Source: Microbacterium fluvii (GTDB lineage Bacteria; Actinomycetota; Actinomycetes; Actinomycetales; Microbacteriaceae). Taken from it: a DNA stretch of 64,000 nucleotides. Under the pieces are notes generated by a model. That model searched no databases. It was not told the DNA's origin and was given only the letters and a program-made list of their open reading frames with translations. The DNA lies in the NCBI RefSeq assembly GCF_025515205.1, contig NZ_JAOPFX010000001.1:496001-560000 (forward strand). Direction: 5' to 3'. The position numbers and the translations under genes are program-made. Shown here piece by piece: positions 20,801-33,464 of this stretch. Within the stretch, counting starts at the first letter, position 1. Every line of letters starts with the position of its first letter.

Positions 20801-21745
20801 ATGCGGGATTACGACTACACCGACCTCAAGGATCTCGCGTCCGACTCCGACCACAAGGCGGCCATGCTCGCCCTGCTGCTCGAGTTCGACAGATTCTGCG
20901 AAGAGCACGGGCTCACCTACTACCTGTCCGGCGGAACTCTGCTGGGCGCGGCCAGGCACAAGGGATTCATCCCGTGGGATGACGACGTCGACGTCAACAT
21001 GCCTCGGGCCGACTGCGAGAAGCTCATGGAGCTCTCCGGTGGACGCATCGGCGACTTCGAGCTCATGCCCCCGAACTCGTCTCCTCGGTACTTCGCGTAC
21101 CACTGGAAGCTCTACTCCGAGGCGATCCTCGTGGCCAAGCGCACGAAGGGCGGGGTCGGCGGAAAGGTCTACCCGATCTTCCTCGACATCTTCCCGATCG
21201 ACGGCCTGCCCGACACCGAAGCGGGCAACGTGGAGCACTACGCCGAGATCAAGCGTCGCAAGGACCGCGTGCGCCACGCACGCAACGTGCGCCGCTACCG
21301 CGGCCTGAACCCGTACCGCATCGTGCGCAACCGCGTCGCGACGCGCGTCTACCGCGCCCAGGGCGTCGGCCCGCTGTTCGACAAGGTCATCGAACTGGCG
21401 ACCTCGATCGGCTACGACGACTCCGACTACGTCGGCGTGATGATGACGAACGTGCACACGACCGAGGAGCGTGTCGTCAAGAGCGAATACGCCCCCGTCG
21501 TGCGCATGGAGTTCGAGGGGCACCCGCTGTCGTGCCCCGCGGGCTACGACACGTACCTTCGCCAGCTGTACGGACCCGACTACATGGAGTGGCTGCCGGT
21601 GCACAAGCGCGTGCCCCGCCACGACTTCGTGACGTTCTTCCCCTACGGCCCCGGCGAGAAGCCGCGCACCACCGAGGATGAGCTGCAGGGCGCCGCCGAG
21701 GAGCCCGTCGCCGACGACGACGAGATGCTGGACGAGCTCGCGTGA
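20801..21745 (+). CDS. LicD family phosphotransferase
   Basis: A 314-residue LicD protein. LicD proteins transfer phosphocholine or other phospho-alcohols from CDP-linked donors to glycans. The hallmark is LSGGTLLGAARHKGFIPWDD followed by DVDV (about residues 43-66), a nucleotidyltransferase-fold motif with metal-binding Asps. Later come YPIFLDIFPIDGLPD and CPAGYDTYLRQLYGPDYMEW, also typical of the family. The last 30 residues are acidic. It leads an operon with a PPT, a cytidylyltransferase and an epimerase, so the donor is probably made by that cytidylyltransferase. No licA or licB (choline kinase or transporter) is present, so choline is not indicated. Confidence 0.88.
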   Translation: MRDYDYTDLKDLASDSDHKAAMLALLLEFDRFCEEHGLTYYLSGGTLLGAARHKGFIPWDDDVDVNMPRADCEKLMELSGGRIGDFELMPPNSSPRYFAYHWKLYSEAILVAKRTKGGVGGKVYPIFLDIFPIDGLPDTEAGNVEHYAEIKRRKDRVRHARNVRRYRGLNPYRIVRNRVATRVYRAQGVGPLFDKVIELATSIGYDDSDYVGVMMTNVHTTEERVVKSEYAPVVRMEFEGHPLSCPAGYDTYLRQLYGPDYMEWLPVHKRVPRHDFVTFFPYGPGEKPRTTEDELQGAAEEPVADDDEMLDELA

Positions 21746-23040
21746 GCGCTGACGACGAACGGAAGAGGACCGTGAAGATCGCCATGTGCGGGCTCGTCAA
21801 GAGCGAGAACCTCGGCGAGATGTTCATCGCCCGCAGCCTCGAGCACCTGATCGTCGACGGGGCAGGCACGGCCGACCCCGCAGTCGAGATCGAATACGTC
21901 GAGGTCGACCTGCTCGGCCGCAACGACGAGATCTTCGAGATCCCCGACGCCCGAGAGCGACGACTGCGCAACTACTACCAGTACAGCGAGAAGGGCAGCC
22001 GCACCGAGAAGCTGTTCCTCGACCTGCAGCGGCGGGGCCGCAAGGCGCAGAACAAGACGGTGCAGAACCTCATCGCGCGGGCTCGCCACACGGTGTGGAC
22101 GTACGGGCGCAACTACCGCAAGCGCCTCTCGAGCTACTTCGACATGAAGCTCGAGGGCGTGGACTACATCGTGATCGACGGTGCGGGCCTGCTCGAGTAC
22201 AGCTACAACGAGTACCACTGGTCGCTTCTGCTGATCAGCGAATACGCCGAGCGGCACGGACTCGAAGTCGTCTACAACGCCATCGGGCGCGCCGGCGCGT
22301 TCGACGAGCGCGACTTCGGCAGCACGATCCTCAAGCGCGCGCTCCGCTCGCCCGCCGTGAAGTACATCTCTGCCAGGGACAACGTGGATGCCGTGCAGGC
22401 GTGCGCGGGGCCCGGCCACGAGGTCAAGCTGCTCGCGGACTCCGCCTTCTGGATGAAGGAGGCGTACGGACTCGACACGACCGTCGAGCGCACCAAGATC
22501 GGCATCGGTCTCATCCGCGGCAACTCGCTGCAGGGCTACGGCGTCGACTTCGGCGCGAAGGAATGGACGGCGCTGTTCGCCGGCATCGCGAACGTGCTCC
22601 GAGACCGCGGGTACGAGTTCGAGTTCTTCACGAACGGGCTCCCCGGCGACGTCACGCTCGGCAAGCGGGTGCTCAAGAAGCTCGGGCTGCCCGACTCCTA
22701 CCTGGTCGAGCGCCCCGTGGACGACCGGGTGCTGGTCGACACGATCAACGGCTACGAGGCCATCATCACCTGCCGCATGCACTCGTCGATCGCGGCGTTC
22801 ACGATGGGCGTGCCCTCGGTCATCCTCTCGTGGAACGACAAGGTCGAGAAGCTGATGGAGATCATCGGCTACCCCGAGCGCGCCATCAAGCAGAAGGACT
22901 TCCGCGCGGAGTTCATCGTCGACGCGATGGAGAAGGCCAAGGCCGAGGGCATCGACCCCGCACTGCTCGGCGCCATGAAGGACAAGGCGAAGGAGAGCGT
23001 CGACGACTATCTTCCGCGCATCCTCGCCGCACGACACTGA
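21742..23040 (+). CDS. Polysaccharide pyruvyl transferase family protein (2 of 4)
   Basis: A 432-residue PS_pyruv_trans family protein. IAMCGLVKSENLGEMFIARS (about residues 13-32) is the N-terminal loop, DYIVIDGAGLLEYSYNEYHW is the GGG-like acceptor loop in variant form, and ITCRMHSSIAAFTMGVPSV carries the RxH motif. A NEYHWS segment and the repeated Asn/Glu pattern differ from paralogues 1, 3 and 4, suggesting a different acceptor. The GTG start overlaps the licD stop by four bases, so the products are probably made together. It may add a pyruvate ketal to the residue that LicD decorates, but this is inference. Confidence 0.85.
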   Translation: MSADDERKRTVKIAMCGLVKSENLGEMFIARSLEHLIVDGAGTADPAVEIEYVEVDLLGRNDEIFEIPDARERRLRNYYQYSEKGSRTEKLFLDLQRRGRKAQNKTVQNLIARARHTVWTYGRNYRKRLSSYFDMKLEGVDYIVIDGAGLLEYSYNEYHWSLLLISEYAERHGLEVVYNAIGRAGAFDERDFGSTILKRALRSPAVKYISARDNVDAVQACAGPGHEVKLLADSAFWMKEAYGLDTTVERTKIGIGLIRGNSLQGYGVDFGAKEWTALFAGIANVLRDRGYEFEFFTNGLPGDVTLGKRVLKKLGLPDSYLVERPVDDRVLVDTINGYEAIITCRMHSSIAAFTMGVPSVILSWNDKVEKLMEIIGYPERAIKQKDFRAEFIVDAMEKAKAEGIDPALLGAMKDKAKESVDDYLPRILAARH

Positions 23041-23070
23041 CCACGGTTCGACCCCTCCAGGAGCAACACG

Positions 23071-23781
23071 ATGATTACAGCACTGCTGACGGCGGCAGGC
23101 ACGGGTTCGCGGATGAAGCAGGACATCCCCAAGCAGTTCATGCACGTCAAGAACAAGCCGCTGATCGTCTACACGCTCGAGGCCTTCCAGGACCACCCCT
23201 CGATCGACGCGATCGTCGTGGTGACGCTCCCGTCGTGGATCGACGTGGTCACCGCCTATGCCAAGCAGTACGGCATCACGAAGCTCCAGGCGATCGTGCC
23301 CGGCGGGGCGACCGGCCAGGAGTCGATCCACAACGGCCTGGTCAAGATCCGTGAGGACGGCGCGGGCGACGACGACATCGTGATGATCCACGACGGCAAC
23401 CGGTGCCTGGTCTCGTCGGAGATCATCTCCGACAGCGTCGCCGAGTTCAAGGCGAACGGCAGCGCAGTCGCGGCGATCCCGTGCGTCGAGGCGGTCTTCC
23501 GCAGCGACGACAGCGGCGTCTCGTCGACGGTCTCGATTCCGCGCGAGCAGCTGTTCCGCACGCAGACGCCGCACTCCTACACGCTGGGAAAGCTCATGTG
23601 GGCGCACGACGAGGCCAAGGTGCGCGGCATCGGCGACACGGCGGCGTCGTGCGTGCTCATGCACGAGCTGGGCGAGACGGTCTACTTCTCGGCGGGGTCC
23701 GAGCAGAACCTGAAGATCACCACGATGGACGATCTGTACATCTTCGAGTCCATCCTCGACGCACGCAAGGCCGCGGTCTGA
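23071..23781 (+). CDS. IspD/TarI-family cytidylyltransferase
   Basis: A 236-residue CTP-dependent cytidylyltransferase. LLTAAGTGSRMKQDIPKQF (about residues 5-23) is the CTP loop, VMIHDGNRCLVSSE the second motif (with HDG rather than HDA), and QTPHSYTLGKLMWAHDEA with NLKITTMDDLYI the end of the active site. IspD itself acts on methylerythritol phosphate. However, placement between LicD and an epimerase in a glycan operon favours a TarI-like role on an alditol or other polyol phosphate. AGGAG precedes the ATG. This is one of three such domains in 9 kb, so they probably make different donors or serve different operons. Confidence 0.85.
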   Translation: MITALLTAAGTGSRMKQDIPKQFMHVKNKPLIVYTLEAFQDHPSIDAIVVVTLPSWIDVVTAYAKQYGITKLQAIVPGGATGQESIHNGLVKIREDGAGDDDIVMIHDGNRCLVSSEIISDSVAEFKANGSAVAAIPCVEAVFRSDDSGVSSTVSIPREQLFRTQTPHSYTLGKLMWAHDEAKVRGIGDTAASCVLMHELGETVYFSAGSEQNLKITTMDDLYIFESILDARKAAV

Positions 23782-23788
23782 CGCGGCG

Positions 23789-24853
23789 ATGACGAGCGAA
23801 TACTGGGACGACCTCCGCACGGCGTGCGGAAGCATCCCCGAGGCGAGCCGGCTCTTCCACTCGCGCATCCTGGTGACAGGGGCGACCGGGATGATCTGCT
23901 CCTCGGTCATCGACCTGCTGCTGTTCATGAACCGCGAGCTGGCGGCCGGGATCACGATCCTCGTCGCCGGGCGCAGTCGCGACGACGCCGTCGAGCGGTT
24001 CCGCGCGTTCTCGCCTGCCGACGACGAGCTCGTCTTCGTGCCCTACGACGCGACATCGCGAGACGAGGTCGTGCTGGCGGAGCAGGTCGACTACATCATC
24101 CACGGCGCGAGCAACGCGAACCCCGCGATGTACCTGCAGCTGCCGGTCGAGACGATGCTCGCGAACATCCTCGGCCTGTCGGTGATGTTCGACCTCGCCC
24201 GCGCCACATCCGCGCGTCGACTGCTCTACATCTCATCGAGTGAGGTCTACGGGCAGAAGGACGGGATGCAGCCCTTCGCCGAGGACGACTACGGCTTCCT
24301 CGACATCCTGAACACGCGCGCCGGCTACCCGTCGTCCAAGCGGGCGGGGGAGTCGCTGTGCGTCGCGTACGGCATGGAGTACGGCGTCGATTCGGTGATC
24401 GTCCGGCCCGGGCACATCTACGGTCCGTCTATCCGCCCCTCGGACAACCGCGCCTCGGCCGAATTCACCCGCCTGGCCGTGGCCGGCGAAGACGTCGTGC
24501 TCAAGAGCAGAGGCGCTCAGCTGCGCTCGTACTGCACCTCGCTCGACTGCGCGTCGGCGATCCTCACCGTGCTGGTGGCGGGCGAGCGAGCGAGCGCCTA
24601 CAACATCTCGAACCCGCACTCGATCTGCACGATCAGCGACATCGCCGAGGCGATCGCGGCCGCGGCCGGGGTCGAGGTGCGCTACGACCTCGCCGACGAC
24701 GTGCCGGCGGGTGCGCACAGCCTCATGCAGAACTCGTCGCTGGACTCCGGCAGGCTCGAGGCGCTGGGATGGACTCCGGCATTCGACCTCGAACGCGGTG
24801 TCGAGCGGATGCTGGCGGCGCTGAAAGACCCGGAGAGCCCCTTCTCGCTGTAG
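23789..24853 (+). CDS. NAD-dependent epimerase/dehydratase (LicD-cassette type)
   Basis: A 354-residue extended SDR. ILVTGATGMICSSVIDLLL (about residues 26-44) is the NAD loop, but the third glycine of GxxGxxG is Cys. YISSSEVYG, YPSSKRAGESL (catalytic YxxxK) and VRPGHIYGPSIRPSD are clear. YNISNPHSICTISDIAEA and NSSLDSGRLEALGW complete the family pattern. I recall this subtype beside LicD and IspD-like genes in Gram-positive capsule loci. Its substrate may be a nucleotide-activated sugar, not identifiable from sequence. It starts 7 bases after the cytidylyltransferase stop and ends the operon. The next gene converges after 18 bases. Confidence 0.85.
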   Translation: MTSEYWDDLRTACGSIPEASRLFHSRILVTGATGMICSSVIDLLLFMNRELAAGITILVAGRSRDDAVERFRAFSPADDELVFVPYDATSRDEVVLAEQVDYIIHGASNANPAMYLQLPVETMLANILGLSVMFDLARATSARRLLYISSSEVYGQKDGMQPFAEDDYGFLDILNTRAGYPSSKRAGESLCVAYGMEYGVDSVIVRPGHIYGPSIRPSDNRASAEFTRLAVAGEDVVLKSRGAQLRSYCTSLDCASAILTVLVAGERASAYNISNPHSICTISDIAEAIAAAAGVEVRYDLADDVPAGAHSLMQNSSLDSGRLEALGWTPAFDLERGVERMLAALKDPESPFSL

Positions 24854-24871
24854 CCGACGGAGCGCGCCCGC

Positions 24872-25585
24872 TCAGCCGCCGATCTGGTTGCGCTCGCGCA
24901 GGTCGAAGAACGCGCGGCAGATGTAGTAGTCCTCGGCCGTCGTGATCTTGATGTTCGAGCGCGGTCCGTCGACGCGGAACAGCGTGTGACCGTAGCGCTT
25001 GAGCAGCGTCGCGGTGTCGATGGAGTCGTCGTCGCCGTCGGCGACCGCGCTGTCGTAGATCTCCAGCGCGGTGCTCAGCCGCATGCTCTGTGGCGCCTGG
25101 GCGGTGTAGAGGAAGTCGCGCGGCAGCACGTCGTCGATCTCGTCGCCCGATGAGCTGACGATCGTCTCGTTGCCCTTGGTGCAGGTGATCGCGGGGCCGC
25201 GCTCGCGCACCGTGCGGATGTTGTCGGAGATGAGCTGCGCGTCGATCAGGGGGCGCACGCCGTCGTGCACGAGCACCACCGCGTCGCCGGGGCAGTCGGC
25301 GGAGACGGCGCGGATCGCGCGGTGGCGGGACTCCTGGCCGGTCGCGCCGCCGTCGACGATCCAGGCGACCTTCGTGAGCTCGTAGCGGGTCACGAGCTGC
25401 TCGAACCTCTCCCGCCATGCGGGCAGGATCGCCACCGCGATGCGGTCGATCTCGGGGTGCTCCTGGAAGTGCTGGATCGTGTGCACGATCAGGGGGGTGC
25501 CGTGGATCTCGAGGAACTGCTTGGGAAGGTTCTGCGACGACATCCGGGAGCCGATTCCCCCGGCGAAGATCAGCGCTATGTTCAT
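24872..25585 (-). CDS. IspD/TarI-family cytidylyltransferase (second copy)
   Basis: A 237-residue cytidylyltransferase with IALIFAGGIGSRMSSQNLPK (residues 3-22) as the CTP loop, VDGGATGQESRHRAI, and VVLVHDGVRPLIDAQLISD. The latter is closer to TarI/IspD than the copy at 23071, which reads HDGN. SNIKITTAEDYYICRAFFD is the C-terminal motif. It is the last gene of the minus-strand operon with the TagF-type transferases, so its CDP-polyol is probably their substrate (CDP-ribitol or CDP-glycerol). GGAGG sits inside the end of the upstream gene, 8 bases before the ATG, and only 4 bases separate the two genes. Confidence 0.86.
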   Translation of the reverse strand: MNIALIFAGGIGSRMSSQNLPKQFLEIHGTPLIVHTIQHFQEHPEIDRIAVAILPAWRERFEQLVTRYELTKVAWIVDGGATGQESRHRAIRAVSADCPGDAVVLVHDGVRPLIDAQLISDNIRTVRERGPAITCTKGNETIVSSSGDEIDDVLPRDFLYTAQAPQSMRLSTALEIYDSAVADGDDDSIDTATLLKRYGHTLFRVDGPRSNIKITTAEDYYICRAFFDLRERNQIGG

Positions 25586-25589
25586 CGTT

Positions 25590-27344
25590 TCAGCCTCCGT
25601 CGCCGGCGACCTGGTCGCTCCGGCCCTCGCGGTCGTTGTCGAGGATGAGCCGGTCGATCACGCGATCGGCTGCACCCGTGTCGATTCTGTCGAAGTTCTC
25701 GGCGCGGAAGCGGGCGAGCTTGGACCTCTCGAAGTCGCCCGCGCGGATCGCCTCGACGACCTCGTCGAAAGTCTCGCAGACGCGCCCAGGGGCCGTCTGC
25801 TCGTAGTCGCGGTGGAAGCCGCGGGTCGCCGCGTAGATCGTCTTGTCGGGGGCGAAGAACAGCATCGGCCGGTCCAGAAGGGCGAACTCGTAGATGATCG
25901 ACGAGTAGTCGGTGATCAGGAGGTCGGTGACGTGCAGCAGGCCCAGTCCGTCGTCGAACCGCGTGAAGTCGAAGAACCGGTCGCGGTACTCCTCGGGGAT
26001 CGGGAGGGGCTCCTTGATGAAATGGTGCATGCGGAACAGCACGACCGTGTCGGCGGGAAGCGCCGCGTAGAGCGCGTCGAAGTCGATCAGCGAGTAGTCG
26101 TAGTACGCCGTGTGGTACGAACTGCCGCGGAAGGTCGGCGCGAACAGGATGATGCGCTTCCCGCGCAGGTGCGGATGCTGCGCGAAGAAGTCCGCCGTGA
26201 ACGCGGCCGTGCGCTGCTCATCGAGGAACCAGTCGATGCGGGGGAGGCCCGTGGGGATGACGGCCTCCTCCTCGATGCCGAAGGCCTCTGCGTAGACCGA
26301 CCGCAGATGCTCGGAGCCGCTGATCGCATAGGTGTACTGGCGGTGGGGCTGGCGCAGCCCAGGCGAGTCGGTCGCGCCGAAGCGGCTGTAGCCGACCGAC
26401 TTGAAGCCGCTGCCGGCGTGCCACACCTGGATCACGCGGGTGCGCGGGTCGACGGTGATGGTGTTGAGGAGCCCGAAGTAGTCGTCGAGCAGGATGGTGC
26501 CGCTCGTGGCCATGAGGTACACGATGCGGGTCGTCGTGAGCCACCCGGTCGTGGCGGGAAGGCGGAACGAGAAGCGCAGGTCGAACCTGGTGTCGAGCCC
26601 GCGCTCGACCATGCGCTCGTGCACGCGCCGCAGGTTCCCCTCCATCGCGGGCTGCTGATCTGAGGCGAACAGGATCCGGCCGGGCTTCGGGCCGACCAGA
26701 CGCGAGGCGAGGCGGTAGACCGTGCGCACGTACGCCTGCCTGGCGCCCGAGCCGATCAGCATCCGTCGCGCCCGCGCCATAACCGAGCGCCCCTTCGCCG
26801 AGGGAGCGGATCGCCGCAGGTGATAGGTGTGGATCAGCAGGTCCAGTCGCGACCGGTCGTCGCTGTTCTCGTCGACTCCGAACGACACCGTCATCGCTGC
26901 GCGGTTCTTGTCGTGGAGGAAGACCCGCGACTGCCGGTCGAGCTCCTCGAGCGCACCGCCGTCGTACGAGGCGATCGGACCGGGCGCGCCGTGCGCGTAC
27001 GCCCGGATGCGCCACGTGCCGTCGGGGACCGCCGCACGGTCGGCGAAGGTCGTGACGTTGATGCGGAGTGCGAAGACGCCGTCGCCCTCGTCGGACGAGG
27101 TCACGTCGAAGCGGCGCATGCCGTCGGTGAGCGCGAAGGCCACATCGGCGGGCTCCGCCGCGTCGGCTGCGGTCAGCCGCAGCCGGATCGTCAGATGGAT
27201 GCGGTCCCAGGCGATCTCGACCACGTCGAGCACCTGGTGCACAGCGGCGGAGGAGGCGTCGAGAGCCTGCGATCCCGGTGATGCCTGAGCGGCCCGCCGC
27301 ACACTTCTCGGAGGATCAGCGGGCATTCGAGAAGTATATGTCAC
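25590..27344 (-). CDS. CDP-polyol phosphotransferase (TagF/TagB family)
   Basis: A protein of about 584 residues. The first 175 residues are a beta-rich domain of no clear family. Residues about 215-584 are a Glyphos_transf (PF04464) domain with VIQVWHAGSGFKSVGYSRFG (the WH His is catalytic in TagF), [29 protein letters not shown], and LLITDYSSIIYEFALLDRP. This family polymerises glycerol- or ribitol-phosphate onto teichoic acid chains from CDP-alditols. The GTG at 27344 overlaps the upstream stop by four bases, as at many junctions here. ATG at 27326 is an alternative that loses six residues. All active-site motifs are intact, so it is probably active. Confidence 0.88.
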   Translation of the reverse strand: MTYTSRMPADPPRSVRRAAQASPGSQALDASSAAVHQVLDVVEIAWDRIHLTIRLRLTAADAAEPADVAFALTDGMRRFDVTSSDEGDGVFALRINVTTFADRAAVPDGTWRIRAYAHGAPGPIASYDGGALEELDRQSRVFLHDKNRAAMTVSFGVDENSDDRSRLDLLIHTYHLRRSAPSAKGRSVMARARRMLIGSGARQAYVRTVYRLASRLVGPKPGRILFASDQQPAMEGNLRRVHERMVERGLDTRFDLRFSFRLPATTGWLTTTRIVYLMATSGTILLDDYFGLLNTITVDPRTRVIQVWHAGSGFKSVGYSRFGATDSPGLRQPHRQYTYAISGSEHLRSVYAEAFGIEEEAVIPTGLPRIDWFLDEQRTAAFTADFFAQHPHLRGKRIILFAPTFRGSSYHTAYYDYSLIDFDALYAALPADTVVLFRMHHFIKEPLPIPEEYRDRFFDFTRFDDGLGLLHVTDLLITDYSSIIYEFALLDRPMLFFAPDKTIYAATRGFHRDYEQTAPGRVCETFDEVVEAIRAGDFERSKLARFRAENFDRIDTGAADRVIDRLILDNDREGRSDQVAGDGG

Positions 27345-28582
27345 GCGCTTTCGCGCGACCCGGGGGCGCCGCCGGCCGGGCGGCCCGCGCACTGGATGAT
27401 CTCGTCGACGATGCGCGCGGCCGAGCCGCCGTCGTCGACGCTGCCTCGTCGGCTCAGGAACTGTCCGATCGCGTCGGCGTGGGCCTCGCGGTCGAAGTGC
27501 GCGACGGCGGCCAGCAGCTCCGCGCTCGAGGTGGCGACCGGAAGCGGCAGGTCGGCGGCGCCCGCGCGCTCGGCGCCGAGCGGCGTCGCGAACAGGAAGG
27601 CCGGCCTGCCGGTGAGCAGATAGTCGGACATCCAGCCTGAGCGGTCGGTCATCCCCGCGTCGGCGACGGCGAGCAGCTCCTGCAGGTCGGGGTGGCGAGA
27701 CGCGTTGTGGCAGTACGCCGGAAGGCCGGCCAGCCACATGTCGGCCTCGGCCCTGGCGACGTGGGGCGCGCGGACGAGCACGTCCCACGTTCCGCCGAAG
27801 CGCTCGGAGAGAGTCGAGCGCAGGGCCGCGAAGTCGATGCCGCTCAACGGCGCGGCGAGGGCGTCGTCGCTGCGCGCCGGCGCGTACAGCAGGAACCTCT
27901 GCCCCGTCTCGGCGACGTGCAGACGGTCGAGCACCTTCTTGCGCAGCGCGGCCGACCTCCCGGGCGACGTGTCGACGAGCAGGTCGTTCCTCGCGTGCCC
28001 CAGCCGCAGCCGCCGTGCGGGGGCGCCGGCGAGCAGGTCGTCTTCGGATGTGCTGCCGGTGAGCACGACGTCGGTCTGCGGATCGAGCGCGCTCCCGCCT
28101 GGCCACGCCTGCAGCCAGAGCTGATCGGGGCTCTTGACGACCCCGGCCTCGTGCAGGCGGCGGCCGTCGTGCACGACGACCTTCGCGCGGGCGATCGCCC
28201 GGAAGCAGTCGGCCGTGCCCTCTCGGACGAAGCGGAACTCGCGGGGGAAGGGCCCCACCGACGGTGCGCGCAGCACCCAGGTGATCGTGTGGGCGGGTGC
28301 GCGACGGAGCAGCTCCTCGGCGATGTACTTCGCATCGCCCGTGTACTCGCCGTCGGTCTCGACGAACACGATCGAGGCGTCGTCGACCGTGGCCGTGCGG
28401 GCGACCCGCCGCTTGCCGACTCTCGAGATTCGCCGGTCGATCGGGGTGGTGAGCTTCTCCTGCACGACCAGTCGCACCCCGCGGACGCCCAGGTGGATGG
28501 CGCGAACGAAGATCTCGACGGCGCGGAAGACGCTGCCCACGAGCAGCGTGAGCAGCTTTCCTTCGAGCAGCTTGTCGATCAT
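27341..28582 (-). CDS. TagF-family-like protein lacking the catalytic signatures
   Basis: A 413-residue relative of CDP-polyol transferases. The fold is recognisable: TWVLRAPSVGPFPREFRFVR, then VVHDGRRLHEAGVV, then LLYAPARSDDALAAPLS, and ADAGMTDRSGWMSDYLLTGR. Key residues have changed, however. The usual QxWHG reads LWLQAWPGGSALD with no His, and the usual TDYSS reads TDRSG. An amphipathic N-terminus (EGKLLTLLVGSVFRAVEIFV) may bind the membrane. There is no frameshift or stop, and it overlaps neighbours by four bases on each side, so it is kept as a gene. It may be a non-catalytic partner of the active TagF proteins, or it may transfer another group by a different chemistry. Confidence 0.75.
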   Translation of the reverse strand: MIDKLLEGKLLTLLVGSVFRAVEIFVRAIHLGVRGVRLVVQEKLTTPIDRRISRVGKRRVARTATVDDASIVFVETDGEYTGDAKYIAEELLRRAPAHTITWVLRAPSVGPFPREFRFVREGTADCFRAIARAKVVVHDGRRLHEAGVVKSPDQLWLQAWPGGSALDPQTDVVLTGSTSEDDLLAGAPARRLRLGHARNDLLVDTSPGRSAALRKKVLDRLHVAETGQRFLLYAPARSDDALAAPLSGIDFAALRSTLSERFGGTWDVLVRAPHVARAEADMWLAGLPAYCHNASRHPDLQELLAVADAGMTDRSGWMSDYLLTGRPAFLFATPLGAERAGAADLPLPVATSSAELLAAVAHFDREAHADAIGQFLSRRGSVDDGGSAARIVDEIIQCAGRPAGGAPGSRESA

Positions 28583-29793
28583 CGCTTCCTCCGGGGGATG
28601 CTCTCGACGAACTCGACGAGCCGACGCCGGGTGCGCTCACGCAGCTCTGCGCGCCGCCCGAGGTCGGGTTCTGGCAGGTCGTTGCTGACGAGCAGGCGTG
28701 CGATCTCGACGAAGTCGAGTTCGTGCTCATCGAAGTATCTGTCGCGCAGGCCGGTGATCTCGGTGAGGAAGGCGAGCTTCTCGCCCCAGATGAGCCCCAC
28801 CACCGGCACATCGATCGCGTAGGCGGTGATCCCGGCGTGCATGCGCGCGCTCAGGATGATGTCGAAGCCCGCCACGAGGTTCACGAACTGGGCGGACGTC
28901 GTCGGCCGGTGCAGCAGCTGGTCGTCGCGCAGGTTCATGGTCTCCACGAGCGACCGGCCGAAGGACTGGTCGACGCTCATGCCGTTGGAGAAGAGGAAGA
29001 AATCGGCATCCAGCCGCCGCAGCTCCGCGATGAGATTCCGATAGAAGTTCACGACCGCGTCGGGCGAGATGTCGCCTCCGTACACGGAGAAGTTCTGCGG
29101 ATTGATCAGGTTGATGCCGATCCGCTGACGCCCCGCGGTGCGCTGCCTCGCCGCAGCGGGGTCGACGATCTCCATCTCGCCCAGCCAGAACACCGGATCG
29201 CCGACGCGCTCGGTGACGGTGTCGGCCTTGGTGACGTAGCAGGTGTCGAGCGTCTCGATGTCGTCGCGCGTCGTGATGACCTTCACGTTGTCGTAGTTGA
29301 GCACCTTCTTCAGGCGCTGGCAGCGGATGTCGGTCTCGCTGTAGCCCTCGACGCCGACCGCGTTCATCATCACCGGGATGCCGCGCGCGCGGGCGGCCTT
29401 CAGGATGAGCTCGTCGATGTAGTTCAGACCCTGCGTCTTGTACTTGATGAACCCGCCGCCGGTGAACACGACCGCATCGAGATCCTTGATGCGCTCCGTG
29501 AAGTACCAGCCGAGCTTGGTCTTCCAGTACAGCGCGTTGTAGTGATAGGCGAACCGATCGTTGCGAACGAGCGCCAGCACCGGCCGCTGGAACGCCTTCA
29601 TGACGGCAGCCGCCCGGAAGTTCAGCCGCCGCACGCCAGAGCGCACACTCGCGTTCTGCGGGTCGACATCGATGTCGACCAGCACCGTGTCGGGGTCATG
29701 CGCCCGCAGCAGGTACTTCGAGGCCTCGACCAGCAGGTAGTCGCCGACGTTCTCGTTGGTGAGGAGCCCCACGACGCCTATCGTTGTGCGCAC
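28579..29793 (-). CDS. Polysaccharide pyruvyl transferase family protein (3 of 4)
   Basis: A 404-residue PS_pyruv_trans protein with clear motifs. VVGLLTNENVGDYLLVEASK (about residues 7-26) is the GxxNxGD loop, DAVVFTGGGFIKYKTQGLNY the GGG loop, VITTRDDIETL the own-turn Arg motif, and ILSARMHAGITAYAIDVPVV the RxH motif. This is the most canonical of the four. It sits inside the TagF operon between a two-domain TagF protein and the degenerate TagF. A pyruvate ketal on a teichoic-acid sugar is a plausible product, as pyruvylated teichoic acids are known in actinobacteria. The acceptor itself is not predictable. Confidence 0.88.
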   Translation of the reverse strand: MRTTIGVVGLLTNENVGDYLLVEASKYLLRAHDPDTVLVDIDVDPQNASVRSGVRRLNFRAAAVMKAFQRPVLALVRNDRFAYHYNALYWKTKLGWYFTERIKDLDAVVFTGGGFIKYKTQGLNYIDELILKAARARGIPVMMNAVGVEGYSETDIRCQRLKKVLNYDNVKVITTRDDIETLDTCYVTKADTVTERVGDPVFWLGEMEIVDPAAARQRTAGRQRIGINLINPQNFSVYGGDISPDAVVNFYRNLIAELRRLDADFFLFSNGMSVDQSFGRSLVETMNLRDDQLLHRPTTSAQFVNLVAGFDIILSARMHAGITAYAIDVPVVGLIWGEKLAFLTEITGLRDRYFDEHELDFVEIARLLVSNDLPEPDLGRRAELRERTRRRLVEFVESIPRRKR

Positions 29794-29802
29794 CGTCCGA
29801 TC

Positions 29803-33459
<3,657 letters not shown>

Positions 33460-33464
<5 letters not shown>

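Noticed and set aside
27341..28582. TagF-like gene as a pseudogene
   Set aside because: It is a full-length, uninterrupted frame with four-base overlaps at both ends. Only the catalytic residues differ.
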